Shown here: positions 1 to 13,000 of the stretch, in pieces
How the letters are laid out: the number at the start of each line of letters is the position of its first letter
Position numbering within the stretch: position 1 is the first letter of the stretch
DNA from: Lineus longissimus
Lineage: Eukaryota > Nemertea > Pilidiophora > Heteronemertea > Lineidae
NCBI RefSeq assembly: GCF_910592395.1
Contig: NC_088312.1
Coordinates: 7,440,001 to 7,504,000 of the forward strand
DNA: 64,000 nt
Reading direction: 5' to 3'
Notes under the pieces: model-generated
Databases searched by the model: none
Told to the model about the DNA's origin: nothing
Seen by the model: the letters and a program-made list of their open reading frames with translations, nothing else
Program-made: the position numbers and the translations under genes

Positions 1-510
1 TTTCTTGGGTTACATATTTATCATCAGTGTAATCATGGGATTCATTGGTGTAAATTTCAGATGTGTTCTTAAAACTGTAATTGTGACCCTTTTTGTCCCT
101 TAAGGACCCTTCTTGTCTAAAACTGCCAGTACATTTATTTTCTTGTGTTACATTTTTGTAATCAGTGATAAAGTGGGAATAATTTGTGTGAGTTGCAGAC
201 TTGTTCTCAAAAGTGTAATTGATACCCTTTTGGGCCCTTATTGAGGGCCTTCTTGGGTACCCATCGCCCGTGATCTTTTTTTCTTGTGTGACATTTTATC
301 ATTCAGTGGTCAAAGTAGATGTTTAAAAAGACATTTCAGGTTTTGTTCTCCAAAGTGTAATTGAACATGCTTTTTGGGGGGGGGGGGGTATTAAAGGGTT
401 TACACAACCTTCAGACCAGGAATGTGACATGCAAGAAATCGTTTTTATACCATCACCAAACACTCTCAATGTAATAAGAACATCAAACCTTTCGTTCTCA
501 ATAGTGTAAT
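1..510. repeat. degenerate tandem repeat, about 140-base period
   Basis: Three recognisable copies start near 2, 140 and 281, each opening with a variant of TTCTTGKGTTACAT and each containing a variant of GTTCTCAAAAGTGTAATTGA about 75 bases later. A weaker fourth copy ends near 510. The array probably continues to the left of the window. A G-run at about 375-388 interrupts it. No coding potential is seen. Confidence 0.7.
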
Positions 511-1009
511 TGAAACTGAGCTGGCTCTCTAACTAATAGGAATGATGGAGTCTCCCTCTATTCAAAACAGAGTGTGCTAGGCCCGCAATAGCTGGTAATG
601 ACCTGATTTTTTTAAAACACGAGGCAATAAAAATGTATTTTAACTTTAATATTAAAGTTGTTTTCACTGAAGTATTATTCTCATGAAAACGGTCGATCGA
701 ACTGCAACATTTACAATGTAGGGCTGCGGTAGTCCTCAAATGAGGTCAGACTGTGTAGCCAATGGTTGGTAGAGCTGCAGTAGTCTTCAAAAGTCGATGT
801 GATGATGTAGCCTCAACTTATTTACTTAAGCCGCAGGCAAAAGACGGTAAGTAAGCTATTTTAAAACTTTTTGTTTACGCCCTCATCATTCTGACGAGCC
901 AAATTCGACTTGTGCCACTAAGTACCTACGACTGGTCGAGCTACGATACATGTGGTCAATGTCTCAAATCGAAGACAAACTTATTTAATTCGTACGGGAT
1001 TTCGCTATA

Positions 1010-1340
1010 ATCGTGTTGACTACCTTTGCAGTTGTTCAGCAGTGATGACAGCGAATTGTGTTATCGTCCATCACCCCAGAATGCCAGCGATATCGCATAC
1101 GGATAGTCTTCAATGAACGTTGGTCGCGGTTGTGATCGGGCCGGAATGGCTACATGCCGGCGCGCCATCTGCCGTCGCCTCCTAATACTTGTTGGCGCGA
1201 ATTGTGGTAGTGTTAGATTTGGTCAATATGTGTAGCGGCAGTCGAGGTGGGAAAATGAGCACGCCTCTCATCCAAGGTAACCGTCGCCCCGAAAAAACGG
1301 GAGATGAGTGCTCCGCCAAAGCACACTCGACAAAAAGTAT
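1010..1340. promoter_or_regulatory. CpG-rich segment, candidate promoter or 5' non-coding exon
   Basis: This stretch is visibly richer in CG dinucleotides than the AT-rich DNA around it. It lies about 1.8 kb upstream of the first coding exon of the tandem-ectodomain gene, whose coding exon is preceded by a splice acceptor (TTTCAG at 3080-3085), so an upstream non-coding exon must exist. Possible donors are near 847 (GGTAAGTAAG) and 1277 (AAGGTAACC). Which one, if either, is used cannot be decided from sequence. Low confidence. Confidence 0.3.
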
Positions 1341-3085
1341 ATCCCATTCTGAATTTCAGGGAAAAACTCCGAACCTATGACCGAGTGAGGTAGACTGATG
1401 CGTCGGACACTGGTAGTCCAGGATGAGTAGGCCTATCATGATCCTGGTACTACAAAGGATTCTTCTATATATGTTATGTGCTTTGAATCGGCCTACAAAA
1501 AATGAATGAAACAGGAGGGACATCTAAAACGTTTTAATGACATGCATGTATCGGCGTTGTGCGTCGGCAATCACGTTTTTATGTGAATTTACACAATCAT
1601 GTTTTTATGTGATATAAGCAATCAGGATAAAAGTGGGACAAAGGAACAATCATGTTTTTTCGTGTTCGCCCCCAACTGTATTAGAGTTGTTATGTGTTTT
1701 GACATTGGTAGTGGGTTGAAATTTTTGGATCGTGGGTCTTTAGTCTGATGATCAAAGGAAGGGTCATCTGCAGCAAATTCTTTAGAGGAAGATTGAGACA
1801 TTGTTTGTCTCAGCTCTCCCTTTTTGACAAAAAAAGATCTATATATTAACAATTAAAGGATATATATTTTGTATCATAAGCTGCACCACCGGAAAATCAC
1901 GTTTCTCATTGACTGGACCTGAATCACACACACTGTGTCAATTGGGCGGCTCCGCTCCGAATTAGGTCATCGACATTCTATTCAAATGATTGACTCACCT
2001 GGCAGCTTACCTAAGCGCATGCGCAATCTAGGGGGCCCCAATAGAGGTCAATTAGGGGACAATCATTTTGTAGAAATAGCTTTCACTTCACAGGTATGAT
2101 AAAAATCATTTGTAACGAATAAATGATACGAAGAAAGCTCATAATAGGTTCCATACACATAGAAAATGCTGACAGTGGAATGCAAGACTTTTGATATATG
2201 GCCCAAAAAGTCTCCAGTTGAGTTATTAAGGGCCGTAAGGGTTAAACTATATAAGGATTGGTCCCTCTGTTTGAAAGGTGCGCATTGATAGGTGCCGCCA
2301 TCTTGGCCATATAGGTTGGCGTTAAGGTGTACATAATCATTTTCCAAGTGCAAAAGATATCGTTTTGCTCTTGCTTCTTTAGTCGATTCTCGTGGAAATG
2401 AAAATATACTTTATGAGAAGTTAGGAGGAGTGGTTGTGACGAGTTTGGAGCTCCGATTTATCTTTGATTAGGTGAGTGCGGGTACTTTGAAGTGAAACCC
2501 ATAAACGGTAACGCACCGCTTAAGGAAAACTAGGTCAAACAGTACACTAACGATATACATTATTTCACTCTGAATGTTTATGACTGTTTTCCTGCATAGT
2601 AACTTTGCGTTGTAAATATGATCATAATCACTTGACAGGTAGGTTGCAGATTGTTAGATGAATTATTTAGGCCATGTGTATTTTGTCTCATCGGCTTTTT
2701 AGGCGTTTACTGCTATATCTCACCTCTCGGTCATCTCTCTCTTAATAGTCTTGTTACACCCCAGTTAACTTTTCCCCACCCAGGTTGGTTTTGTTCTTTT
2801 GTTTTCTTTTTTTTGCTGCAATATATTTGGGGGGGGGGGGTTCATGTGCATTTGCCTGTTATATAGTCAGATATAACAAATTTGTTATAGTCATCCATCA
2901 CCACGACCAGGAATATGGCTTCATCAATGTACCGGGAGATGCCATCTTTTGATAATGTGCCATGCTTTTCGGTCGAAACAGGCATTTCACTTTCCTATAA
3001 GTTTACAATAACTGACTGCTTTCCATCTTCCGTGTCTTCACCACAAAACTTCTTATCTCACAACAAAATGTCTCTGTCATTTCAG
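1341..3085. other. no gene seen; probable 5' intron
   Basis: Only short chance open frames are present. A G-run at about 2829-2841 is the only marked feature. The stretch ends in a polypyrimidine tract and TTTCAG acceptor immediately before the first coding exon, so most of it is probably a 5' UTR intron. Confidence 0.4.
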
Positions 3086-3108
3086 GCTTAGCAAGTTCCG
3101 GCTTCGTC

Positions 3109-4052
3109 ATGGAGAGCTTCAAAGTGACGTATATTCTCGCCTTTGTCATCGGTGGTGCCTTCGTTCTTACAACTGAAGGTGGACCCTACTCTTGGATGGT
3201 CAAGGACGAATTTGATCAAGTGATGGACAAAATGAACTCCATCACTCCTGAAAATTGCCACCACAAACCAGAGGGTGACCTGTTACTTTCCCTAACCTCT
3301 GTCACGCAGGTCCCAAAGTTTAATAAACTTTTGACTGACATTATTTTTGCTAACAGAACCAAGTTACTTCACTTGCACAACATGGCGTTGAACCGTGCTA
3401 TGTATTACAGTTATATTATTCAGTACTTGAGTTTGGCAAACCAGTCTGAATACCAGCCAGGCTTCTTGTACTATTATTTCTCAGCCGCGGCTGACGTAGC
3501 GGCCAATCCAGGCACCATCAACGGCTCAGGAATCTTCTACGACAATAACTTAATGTATACAAACTTTTACAAAAGTATCCGTGTCAACAACACCATCCCG
3601 TTATTTGGACCTCGGGCTTGGCGGATTGAAGATTACAATGATCCAACAAATTGGCTGCGGGAACCTACGAATCATACCATTGATGTTATCGATTACGGAG
3701 CCGGTGTGGAAAGTAACTACACACTACCGGGCTACAAATTCAACCAGTGGTACAAACTTTGGTTACCGGATAATGATAAATCGCAAGATTCCCTGACTAA
3801 ATACCAGTACCAAATTAGCACCAAATATTCTGATCGGACTGGCACGTTCCGTAATGGTGACAGTTTTACAGCGGCAAAGTTCTTCGGGCCCCCATCACCT
3901 GGTGAGAAGGACACAAACAATAACATGCCGGTGAAGTTTACGCCGCCATACTACGATTGCGGCCGCTCCAACAAATGGATTGTGAGCGCGGTCTCTCCCA
4001 TTGTTGATCACTTGGCAAGATATCACAAATGGGAGCATATCAAAAGAAATAG
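3109..4052 (+). CDS. exon 1: signal peptide and Cache-like module 1
   Basis: Encodes residues 1-314 and two bases of R315. A hydrophobic N-terminus (YILAFVIGGAFVL) is followed by a luminal domain with many N-glycosylation sequons (NRT, NQS, NGS, NNT, NHT, NYT). The end of the exon has the family-typical PPYYDCG, SNKWIVSAVSPIVD stretch. The whole module is carried by one 944-base exon, whereas the second copy is split by an intron. Ends in AG|GTAAGT, phase 2. Confidence 0.85.
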
Positions 4053-7000
4053 GTAAGTTATGCATTACGTACCACTTCCATATTAGATAATACCCTGAAA
4101 TATAATTGTGTCCGTATTATTTGGCAAAATCTGCCTTCCACGGTTGTACCTCTGCTATTGATTTTGGTCAAATGATCCTGCCATTACTTCCCGGGGTTGT
4201 ATTATGTTTGTATCAACCCTAATCAATGGTACTAACAGTTCGATTGGGTTATTCGAGAAAAGCTATGAATGCTAAATTATATTGCTGTATTGATTTATCA
4301 AAAGTTGCCCTTGATTTTAGCTGCTCTTTGATCTACAATGTATAATAGTAAAATTAGATATGTCTTGCTATGCCTTGCCTTTAACACCAGGAGAGTAACG
4401 ACTCTGGCAGATGCCTTGGTCCTCTCCCCTCTAGCTTCTCAAGCAGATTCCATGGTCCTTTGAGTGACCTAGCCCATCAAGAATTGTGTGTTGTCATCAA
4501 CCCTTATAAAAACATCAAAGTCCATGTACGTTCTGGACAGTTGTCTCCATCGCACTTCTGTTTTGCATTTGTCAAGCCAACATGTTTTTTTCTATCTGAC
4601 AAAAAAAGACCTCCCAGTGTCTCTGGCCATCCCCACAAAGGGTTGATTTCACCAATTGTCCATGATTATACCCATGGAAGACACTCCCAAGGTCCAAACA
4701 GTATCTGACAATTTCATCGTAAGCGGGTGCACCATTCCAAGATGCTTCAAAAAGCTTTGCCTGAGGGTGTTATATCTCTGCCACATGGCATGACTAGTGA
4801 TTTTTCTCCCAGTTTGTTGGCAGCAAAGTGATTGCATAGTGGATGAAATCGATGGGGATTGTTCAGTGATGTATGGCTCTAACTGGATCGAGACCTCTGC
4901 AGGTTACCTCAGGATGGAAACCAGTATGGGTATGGATCTGTACTGGCAAAGAACTTTTTGTTCCCTGATGCCTGAGGGTGTTGCACCTGAGTTCTTTTGA
5001 TGTCAGAAACATGGAAAAGTCGAGCTTACCATCTACCAAGGTTTTTCCAACTAATCAAAATACCCTGGCGATGTTTTAAGGGTGTCCAGACCGTGTGTTT
5101 CAGGGTGACGTACCACCAGCTCCCCTTTTCCATATCATCTTTTCGCGGCTTTGCATCTGAAACAATGTCTGGGAGGTTTTCATTCTGAAAGTCATTTCAC
5201 ATGACACTGTAAGCAAGAGAATGTCAACCAAGCTAATGCCACATGATGCTGCAAGAAATGATAGCTTCCTCTGCCAACATCTCCATGGAGTCGCTCTCTT
5301 TATTCACTTTCAAAGTAAGCTTTGTATTACTATACTTGCTGGCATCAGGTTATCTTGAGTATCAGAAACCAATGGCTGGGACAATGACTTGCTTTTGTGT
5401 TGGGGAAATGTATTGAAAGGGGGGTGGCTTGAGGTTGATCTAAAACGATTTGAAATCGCAACCAACGTAGAGACCTGTGGGTACATGTAGTTTTGGTCCA
5501 AAAATATTTTTGAAAAAGGACTGTAAAAGAGATTAGTGTTCCAAATAGTGTTTTTAGTACCAATAATTTATCAGGCTCCTGGCAATGAATTAGGGTTCTT
5601 TCGAAAGTTTTGTGTCTAATATGTTCCTAATATAATTTTAAAAATACAAAACTGTCTCCAACTTAGGATTATGTACAAGGGCTGTCCACAAGTACAGACC
5701 TTTTGGAAAGTAAGGGAGTATAAGTGATTACCGAATGGACTTCAGAGTCAAAACTTAAGTACGAGTGTACATATTTTCTAAGAAATATCCCAAGGCCTGC
5801 TATGAGAGAATGGGATGCTGGCATGTTCGGTCCCTTCAGTTGATATTGGTTTTGGCATCCAAAACCTCTTTTCCTCGCAAAAATGTCTTCAAAATCTTTT
5901 TCACAACACGAAAGAGTTACGTGTTTCTTAACTCTGGCAATTAAGACTCTTGTCTCCTTCCTCCAGACTGAAGTCTCTCCTCTCTGGCACTCAAACTAGG
6001 GAAGTAGTCTATAGTCTATCTGCACCCTGCTATTGGAGAATTCATCCAATGTCTGTCCTGAGATTGCTTCCCTTGACTTTGAATGATCAGATTCCCCAAG
6101 ATTAAATCATAAGACATATTTCTTCTATCTTGTCCATATCTTGGTATGCCACAATGTCATTATTGCATGCAGGTGGAATCCTAAAAATCATCTTGACTCT
6201 CAATCATATTCATAGTCAGATGCAGCAGATGGAATTCTACAAGCAAGGTCACGGCTTTCCCTCAAAAGGGTGGGTTTTGCGATTTTATTCCATCCTGCCT
6301 CTATTTTGTTACGCAACACAGCAGATCGGGTTCTTCCAGCAAAGTGTTTGTTCTGTTTTCCTGCAACAGGGCCACGGTGTGGGAGAAAGGGCTTGGTGTG
6401 ACCAGGCACTACTGCAGGCATTGGAAGTCCACTGACATGCAGTGTCAATTAAAAATTGTACAAAATTGTACGAATTGAATGCGGAATCTGATGACAAAAG
6501 AACAGTACCGAATATGTGTGTGTGATTCCTCAATGCAGCATTTACAGGCCTACTCAGTCATGATGCATCTTGAAATCTTGATTAGTATACATGGTCAAGT
6601 TATAGAATGATCCAGAAGTGACCTCAATATCAAGAGGTGTGTAATATCTGTGACACCAGATGGTAGATCCTGTAAACTACATTCATTACTCTGACAGTGA
6701 CACCCAGTGGTTGACTCATGGTCTCACATTCTGCATCATGCAGCAGCTGCTCACAGTTCAAGTTTATTCGCTCTTTTGACTCTTGTTGTGTTGTTCGTCA
6801 ATATTCCCAGTCAGAGTCATAAAAATCATGTGCTGGTTGGGTGAATCTTAGTTGATGGAGCGTTTTCAGAAAGTTCTCCTTCGATGCTGCCTTTTTTCAT
6901 TTGCTAACACTATAAAAAAGCGGTGAATTTCCAACTATACTCGAGGAAGTCATTGGGAGGATTATTTTACGCCTAAAATTTTAAGAAGAATTGAAGCACT

Positions 7001-10000
7001 TGGGATTTTTACTCTTTCTGCTCTTGTTTTCTGATACCAGGATGATCCAGAGTCAAGCTGCTGACCTGCATGATGCTGCTGGCTTACACTCAGTGAACTT
7101 TAAAAGATATTTGAAGAAACAGCTTACTAAAATACTATTCAAAGGCATAGAACTCTTTCCAGAGTTTAAAAAAACTTAGCACATTATGTTTATATCGAAA
7201 TCAGGAATGACATCTTTGTTACAAAATATGACTTTCTGATGAGTACAGTGGGCTGGTCTGGTATCGTTGCCAAAGGGTCCGTCCATGCAGCTTACCAAAC
7301 TGATGTTTTTCTCACTCTGTCTTTCCGTGGTAAGACATCGGCAAATGCCACTTTATTCTTTCTCAGAACGTGAATCTGAGAAATACCTAGCTCACACTAC
7401 AGTCCTCAGGGTGAAAGCGACATTATCTGTTTTTCTGTTGCGTGAACACTCGTAATGACTTTCTTTGCTGATCCATTGTTACGATGTATTTCTCAGCTTG
7501 CTTGCATTTATGCGTGTGAACAGATTTTTGCTCGGCTCAAGTTTCTTATGTGTCTCTGCTCTCATGTCAAAAATACTGCCAATAGTGCCGTGAGCTGGTT
7601 TCTCCTTCTAGCTGTCATCATTTTGTGCAGTAATTCTGCATTGGCAAGGGGGAATATCATTTAGAAGTATTAGATTGTAAACCCATCCAATTTATCCAGG
7701 CTCGATGAAAGTTAAAAGGACGATGTCGAGGTAGTGTGTTTGATCTTGGATGTGATCACATGTAGATAATGAACCAGAAATCTCTATTCCATCCATTAGT
7801 CGATGGATTACTAGCGAGAAGGGATGAGAAGCTTTCAACTACTTGAGTATCATTATGCCATCAAATTGTCTCCCTCGAAAGTGGTGATTTCTAAAGATAA
7901 AGAAAGATACTATGAGTATGAAAAGTAGTCCAGTACCAAATCTCTAAAGCTCATGCAAGACTTGATGGCAAAATGACTGGCTATTTTTCAAGCTGGTTGT
8001 TCGAGAGGATCAGAACCAACTATTTTTATGAAGCCAAGTTTCCTTTGCCTGGATCTGTCTTGCTTGGTATTGGGATGTTACATACACTATACATTGCAAT
8101 ACTTACTGTACACATGTATGGTACATTACCTATGTAACTAAAACAACTGCAAGTATTCCTGACGATTGTTATTTTTCTCGTATTAGCGAAAGTTATCCAT
8201 AATTTAAGACCATTTTCACATCAAATTAGCCGTGTTTGCTCATTATGTATGTTATATATGAGCAATGAATTGTTGTTCCTCCAAAAGGCTGGGAGGCACA
8301 TTTTTCATCAATATTGTTGTGATAAAATCAAACACTTATATATGTAAAACCTTGATTGACTGTGATGCCTTCAAGTTGTTATTTTATATGAAAGGTCAAG
8401 GACAAAATCTCAAGATTCTGGTTGATGCTGAAGCTTTGAGCATTGAATAGGCAGATTGTGTACATCTGTCTCATATGAACCAGTTTGTAATGTTGGCCAA
8501 AGTGTCTATACCACTGTATACGCCCAATGGCCATATCGTGTTGCCGAAGTTTTTACCAAGCTGACATTTATGTCTCTTGTAACATGGAGGCTAACATTTT
8601 AAAAAGGAAACTCTCTTTCCCTACAACTTCTCAAACAGTCGTTGCCGAGCAGAAGCAAAGAAACTTGATCTTGGAAATTAGACTAAAAGTTTTTAATTAG
8701 TTGTATAAGAATATATCTTGATAAATGTCAAATGTGAGCTCAGTAATTGATTCATAGACAAGACTCGTTTTCTCATCCTCCAATATTGCTCCGTTCTGTG
8801 GCGAGGAAATCAATTTGATTTGCCGGCACTGGTGTGGGGGAGGTTTTATGTATTCGTTGCAACAGAATCTGCTCTTTATCATAAGGTTTGTGGTTACTGA
8901 CTCATTACGAGGTCCTTAGTGCTCGTGGAGTGTTGATTCTAGATGATTGGGGTACCATCGGCATCCCGAGATGATTAATCATGAGGTTATTCCAATCTGC
9001 TGGCGCGGCCTTTCATTTAGCATCAAGGGTGTCAGACACAAGGGGAGGCAGTTAGCTTATCTTTGATGGTGGATGGGAGTTTTCCTTTAGTTTGAGAAGG
9101 TTTAATTTCACGTTCAAATGATAGAAATGAATTTCTGAAGATTTAAATTATTTTCATAACAACAGCTGTCGTTTGCATCGATGATTGCTTGCTCTCTCGT
9201 CAGGTGATCTGCCCTGGCAGCCATATTTGACATTGTAGGGTATGATTTTATTGTCACTCTCTGGTGTAACTGTTTATTCTCCAACCGCAAAAAAAACCAA
9301 ACTAGAAGACATATTGGAAGCATCGGCAGTTTTGGCCGTAATTATGCAAGACTTGACCATCCTCCCATCTTGAAAAAAAAGCACCAATATTTATGTAGAT
9401 ATTGTTTGCAGCATAAAAACATGATTTTTTTCATTACCGAGCATCCACAAGTATAATCTTGTCTGGATCAAACCCGTGGAGACCATGGGAAGATTGCCTT
9501 GTGTCGTCTGACCACACTAAAGGCTGGACTGGGATGTGCGAGGCTGATAAGCATCACGCTTTCTGACCACACAGCCATTTATACAAATAAGAAGGTAATT
9601 GAATAAACTCTGTAACATGTGTAAAGCAGGATCTGTAGACAGCCCCAAACTATTACTATCCAACTATGTTGGATGCAATGATGACCAACAATGAAAACCA
9701 AAATGTCCTAATGGCATCATTTCTGGACGACAACTCTTGACTGCAAATGAGCAGTACTCCTTGCAAATGGCACTGGAGATGACTGTTGATGTATGGCTCG
9801 TCTAATCCCCAACAATTGCAGGATGAAAATGTTCTTCCAAGGAGGCAAAAAAACCAGGAGTGTCGAGTAGCAAAGTAACTTCGTTATTGCGATGGCCATA
9901 GGATGTAATCTTGTCTTCTCGTTATCATTATTTATTAGACAAACAGCGGAAATTAGTTGATTATTGTATCAGGTATAGGCAGCAAAAAGTAGATGTATCA

Positions 10001-13000
10001 TGTCCTTATTTTCTTAACTAGGGATGTGTTTGCCAGTTGGTATAATAATTGTATCGTAGACTATTTTCTGTCACACTGAAAGCACATCTAAAACTGTTTG
10101 TCCTAGTATGGCGTTCTGATCGAGCTCTCTGAACAAATTTTGGGAAATTTAAATGTAATGGTGGAAGAGTATAGTTTTCAGGAAGACATTTTAATGGGCA
10201 GGAGAGAAAAGGGCATACCTTGAATAAGGCACATATTCAGAAATATTCAGCCTAAAAATCTTGGTGATGGAGGATTTTAGATTTTGAGGCAATGCAAATC
10301 CTGCCAGTAGATTCTCATGTTTCTGATTGTTAGCACATGAGGGTTAATCTAATCAAGATTTCATATCATGATTCCATTATGGCAACTATGGATAGCAAAA
10401 GAAACAACATTTCCTTCTCAGCTTGTATGGCAGAAATAGATCCCTTCTTCACAAGATGTCTTATTGATTCTGTATGAACTATGCATTCCGAAAAAAATCT
10501 TGTAATTCTTGCGGCAGAAAGTCACATTTCAGATTTCATCATTGTCGCAAGTCATACCTTGGGCACTTGCCATGCACAAGAGAGACATTATCCAAAGACA
10601 TATTATGTGTACAACAGATTTTCTTATTAGATGCAGCACTGTATGAAATATTGCTGCCGGCAATATGAAGCTGTTGTCAAGACAGGCAAACATTTTTCCT
10701 TGGCTGTACATTTACTTTGTCAGATGTTATTTTACAATACATGAAGTCTCTCAGGTCCCTTGCTGATAGGTAAAGTCTACAAAATTTTGTTGACTAAGCT
10801 TGATGTTGGATTGTTTCTTAACTTAGTTACAAGATTCATGGTGGATGGAAATATCACTCTTGGAGCATGCTGTGCACCCTAAAGCAGTGGTTAAAGTTCT
10901 GAAGATATTGCATAGCGCTGCACTGGGAGGTAGGCAGTATCAACAGGAAGTATGATATGTTGATAAAAAACAACTGTGTTGGTTGGTTCTGCTGTGCGCA
11001 TATCTTCAAATGTTTGTCATTGATTAATCTGATCAAGCTTTTTTATAAGATAGTGGCTGAATCTTTTTGACCTAATTTCCAAGGTCGAACTCTGTGGAAC
11101 CGTGGTCCTTTTGTTGACAACAGGTGAGCACATGGCCACTGGCCATTTCTGTTCACAGATCATCATTCCACAAATCAATGCAGTTTATAGCCTGTTAGGG
11201 CTTGATAACTTTTTTGCAACCCACATCTCACTAATTGGACTTGGTAAATTGATTGCCAATCATTGACAAGCGCCACAAATATGATTTGTTTGTATTGTGG
11301 TAAATTGCTATTGTTACCGCTTATGTTTTCTCCTACCAAAGCTGTGGCCGAGATTCTAATTCAGGTCCGTAACGACACATAAATCCCAGTCATTCATCAA
11401 CCAATACTATTAATTATTGACAGTGTTTTTCGCTGCTGGAGCCAGACTTCTCTCATGGTAATAGGCAAGCTGAAATAGGTTTAAATCGTGGTCGGCATTT
11501 TGCCTCTTTGAAGCAATGTTCAGAAAAAATTGCACTGTTGGTGCCATCAGCATACTGTTGGTGCCACCACGAAAGACAATCATAAAGACACACTCTTGAA
11601 TTTAAAAAAAACATTACGGTGATGGTCTACTTCCTCATTATTCCCTCAGCCCGAATCAGCCTTATAGCAGTACATCAGCATCCAATTGTCACACAGAATT
11701 ACAAATGGTGCTTAAACTTTCCATCTTGAATGTCATTTGAATTTCATACGTCAATTTTGATTTATGTTAACTGGTGTGAGTTTGACTGCAAACATGATCT
11801 GATGAGTTGATGTATGACGACTTTGAGTTAGATTGAAAATGTGTTCCATTTGAAGAAACATAGGATGACATATGATCAGTGAGGGTGGTTAATGTGTTTT
11901 AACTAATGTCTTGAATGTTTAGTCAGATTTATTCTGGAGTATTAATTTAGATCTTTTGTTGTTTTTTTGGCGCCACAGGAATTTTGAAGAGGCTGTGGTT
12001 TTGGCTCTTTGCCATGTCTCACTAAGTGAGTCTTTTGGTTGCAGTTATTTTGTGGTGGCTCCTCTTTGCCAAGGCTACAATTGGAAAATATAATCCTGGG
12101 GAGAGGGAGATCCCCTTCTCTTTGCGAAAGATCTTTTCAGTCCGAGCCCCATCTACAGTACAACTTTACTAACCACACCTCTTGGCCATTTTTCTGCAGC
12201 TTTATGGTAACCATTGGCACAGCCTTAGCAGCTTTACATTGAATTTAGTTCCTCCCATTGTCACTTCGAATGCATCGTCTGTAGAAATCCTCCCTTGATC
12301 TCCAATTGAGCCTAATAAAGTGATTTAAATGAAGTTGATGCATGTACGTCGCCTTTCGCGGCTAATAACATTACTAGCGCGACTGGTAATCAGTCTTCAT
12401 TCCGACGATAATAGCTGACTGTCGCTTGGTTAAAACCTTGGGTGGTGGTAACATCAATGTCTCCTTATAATATAATTTTTTAATGCCCAATATCTACATA
12501 TTCGGAAAAAAAGACCTTTCCTCATTTGCTTTTCAAAACCATTCTCTTGAAATCCAACCACGGTAATTGCTTCTCGAAAGACAAGCTGATTGGCATCGTT
12601 GTTACAGCTTCATTAAAAGTACACCACACTTGGATTATGGGGGTCAAATCGTCCTCTGAAGACTCGTTTTCGATTCTAATTACACCTTGATGCTATCATT
12701 TTGCCTCACCATCCCATTTAAATGCAATGGACAAAGTGATGTTTTTATTATTTTTATTGGGATTTTGTTTTCTGTCTATTTGATATGACTGAAAATGGAA
12801 AACATCTCCTATTTCATTTATCAGGAAAATGATGCAAAATCTTTGGAGCTGCAGCTAGTTTTTTCATTTCATTTGAAAAAGAAGTTCTTTCAAGAAGATT
12901 TTCTGGTTCTTACCTAAACATCTTGATCTAAGGTATTAAGTTGTTAACATTTTTGAGCTAAACGGGTGTTGGTGTCTTGCTTCAACAGCTACTTGTAGAA

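Noticed and set aside
6991-7179. Short open frame with a signal-peptide-like N-terminus
   Set aside because: It starts at TTG rather than ATG, is 62 codons long, lies in the 14.8-kb intron and has no family match; a hydrophobic start is common by chance in AT-rich DNA.
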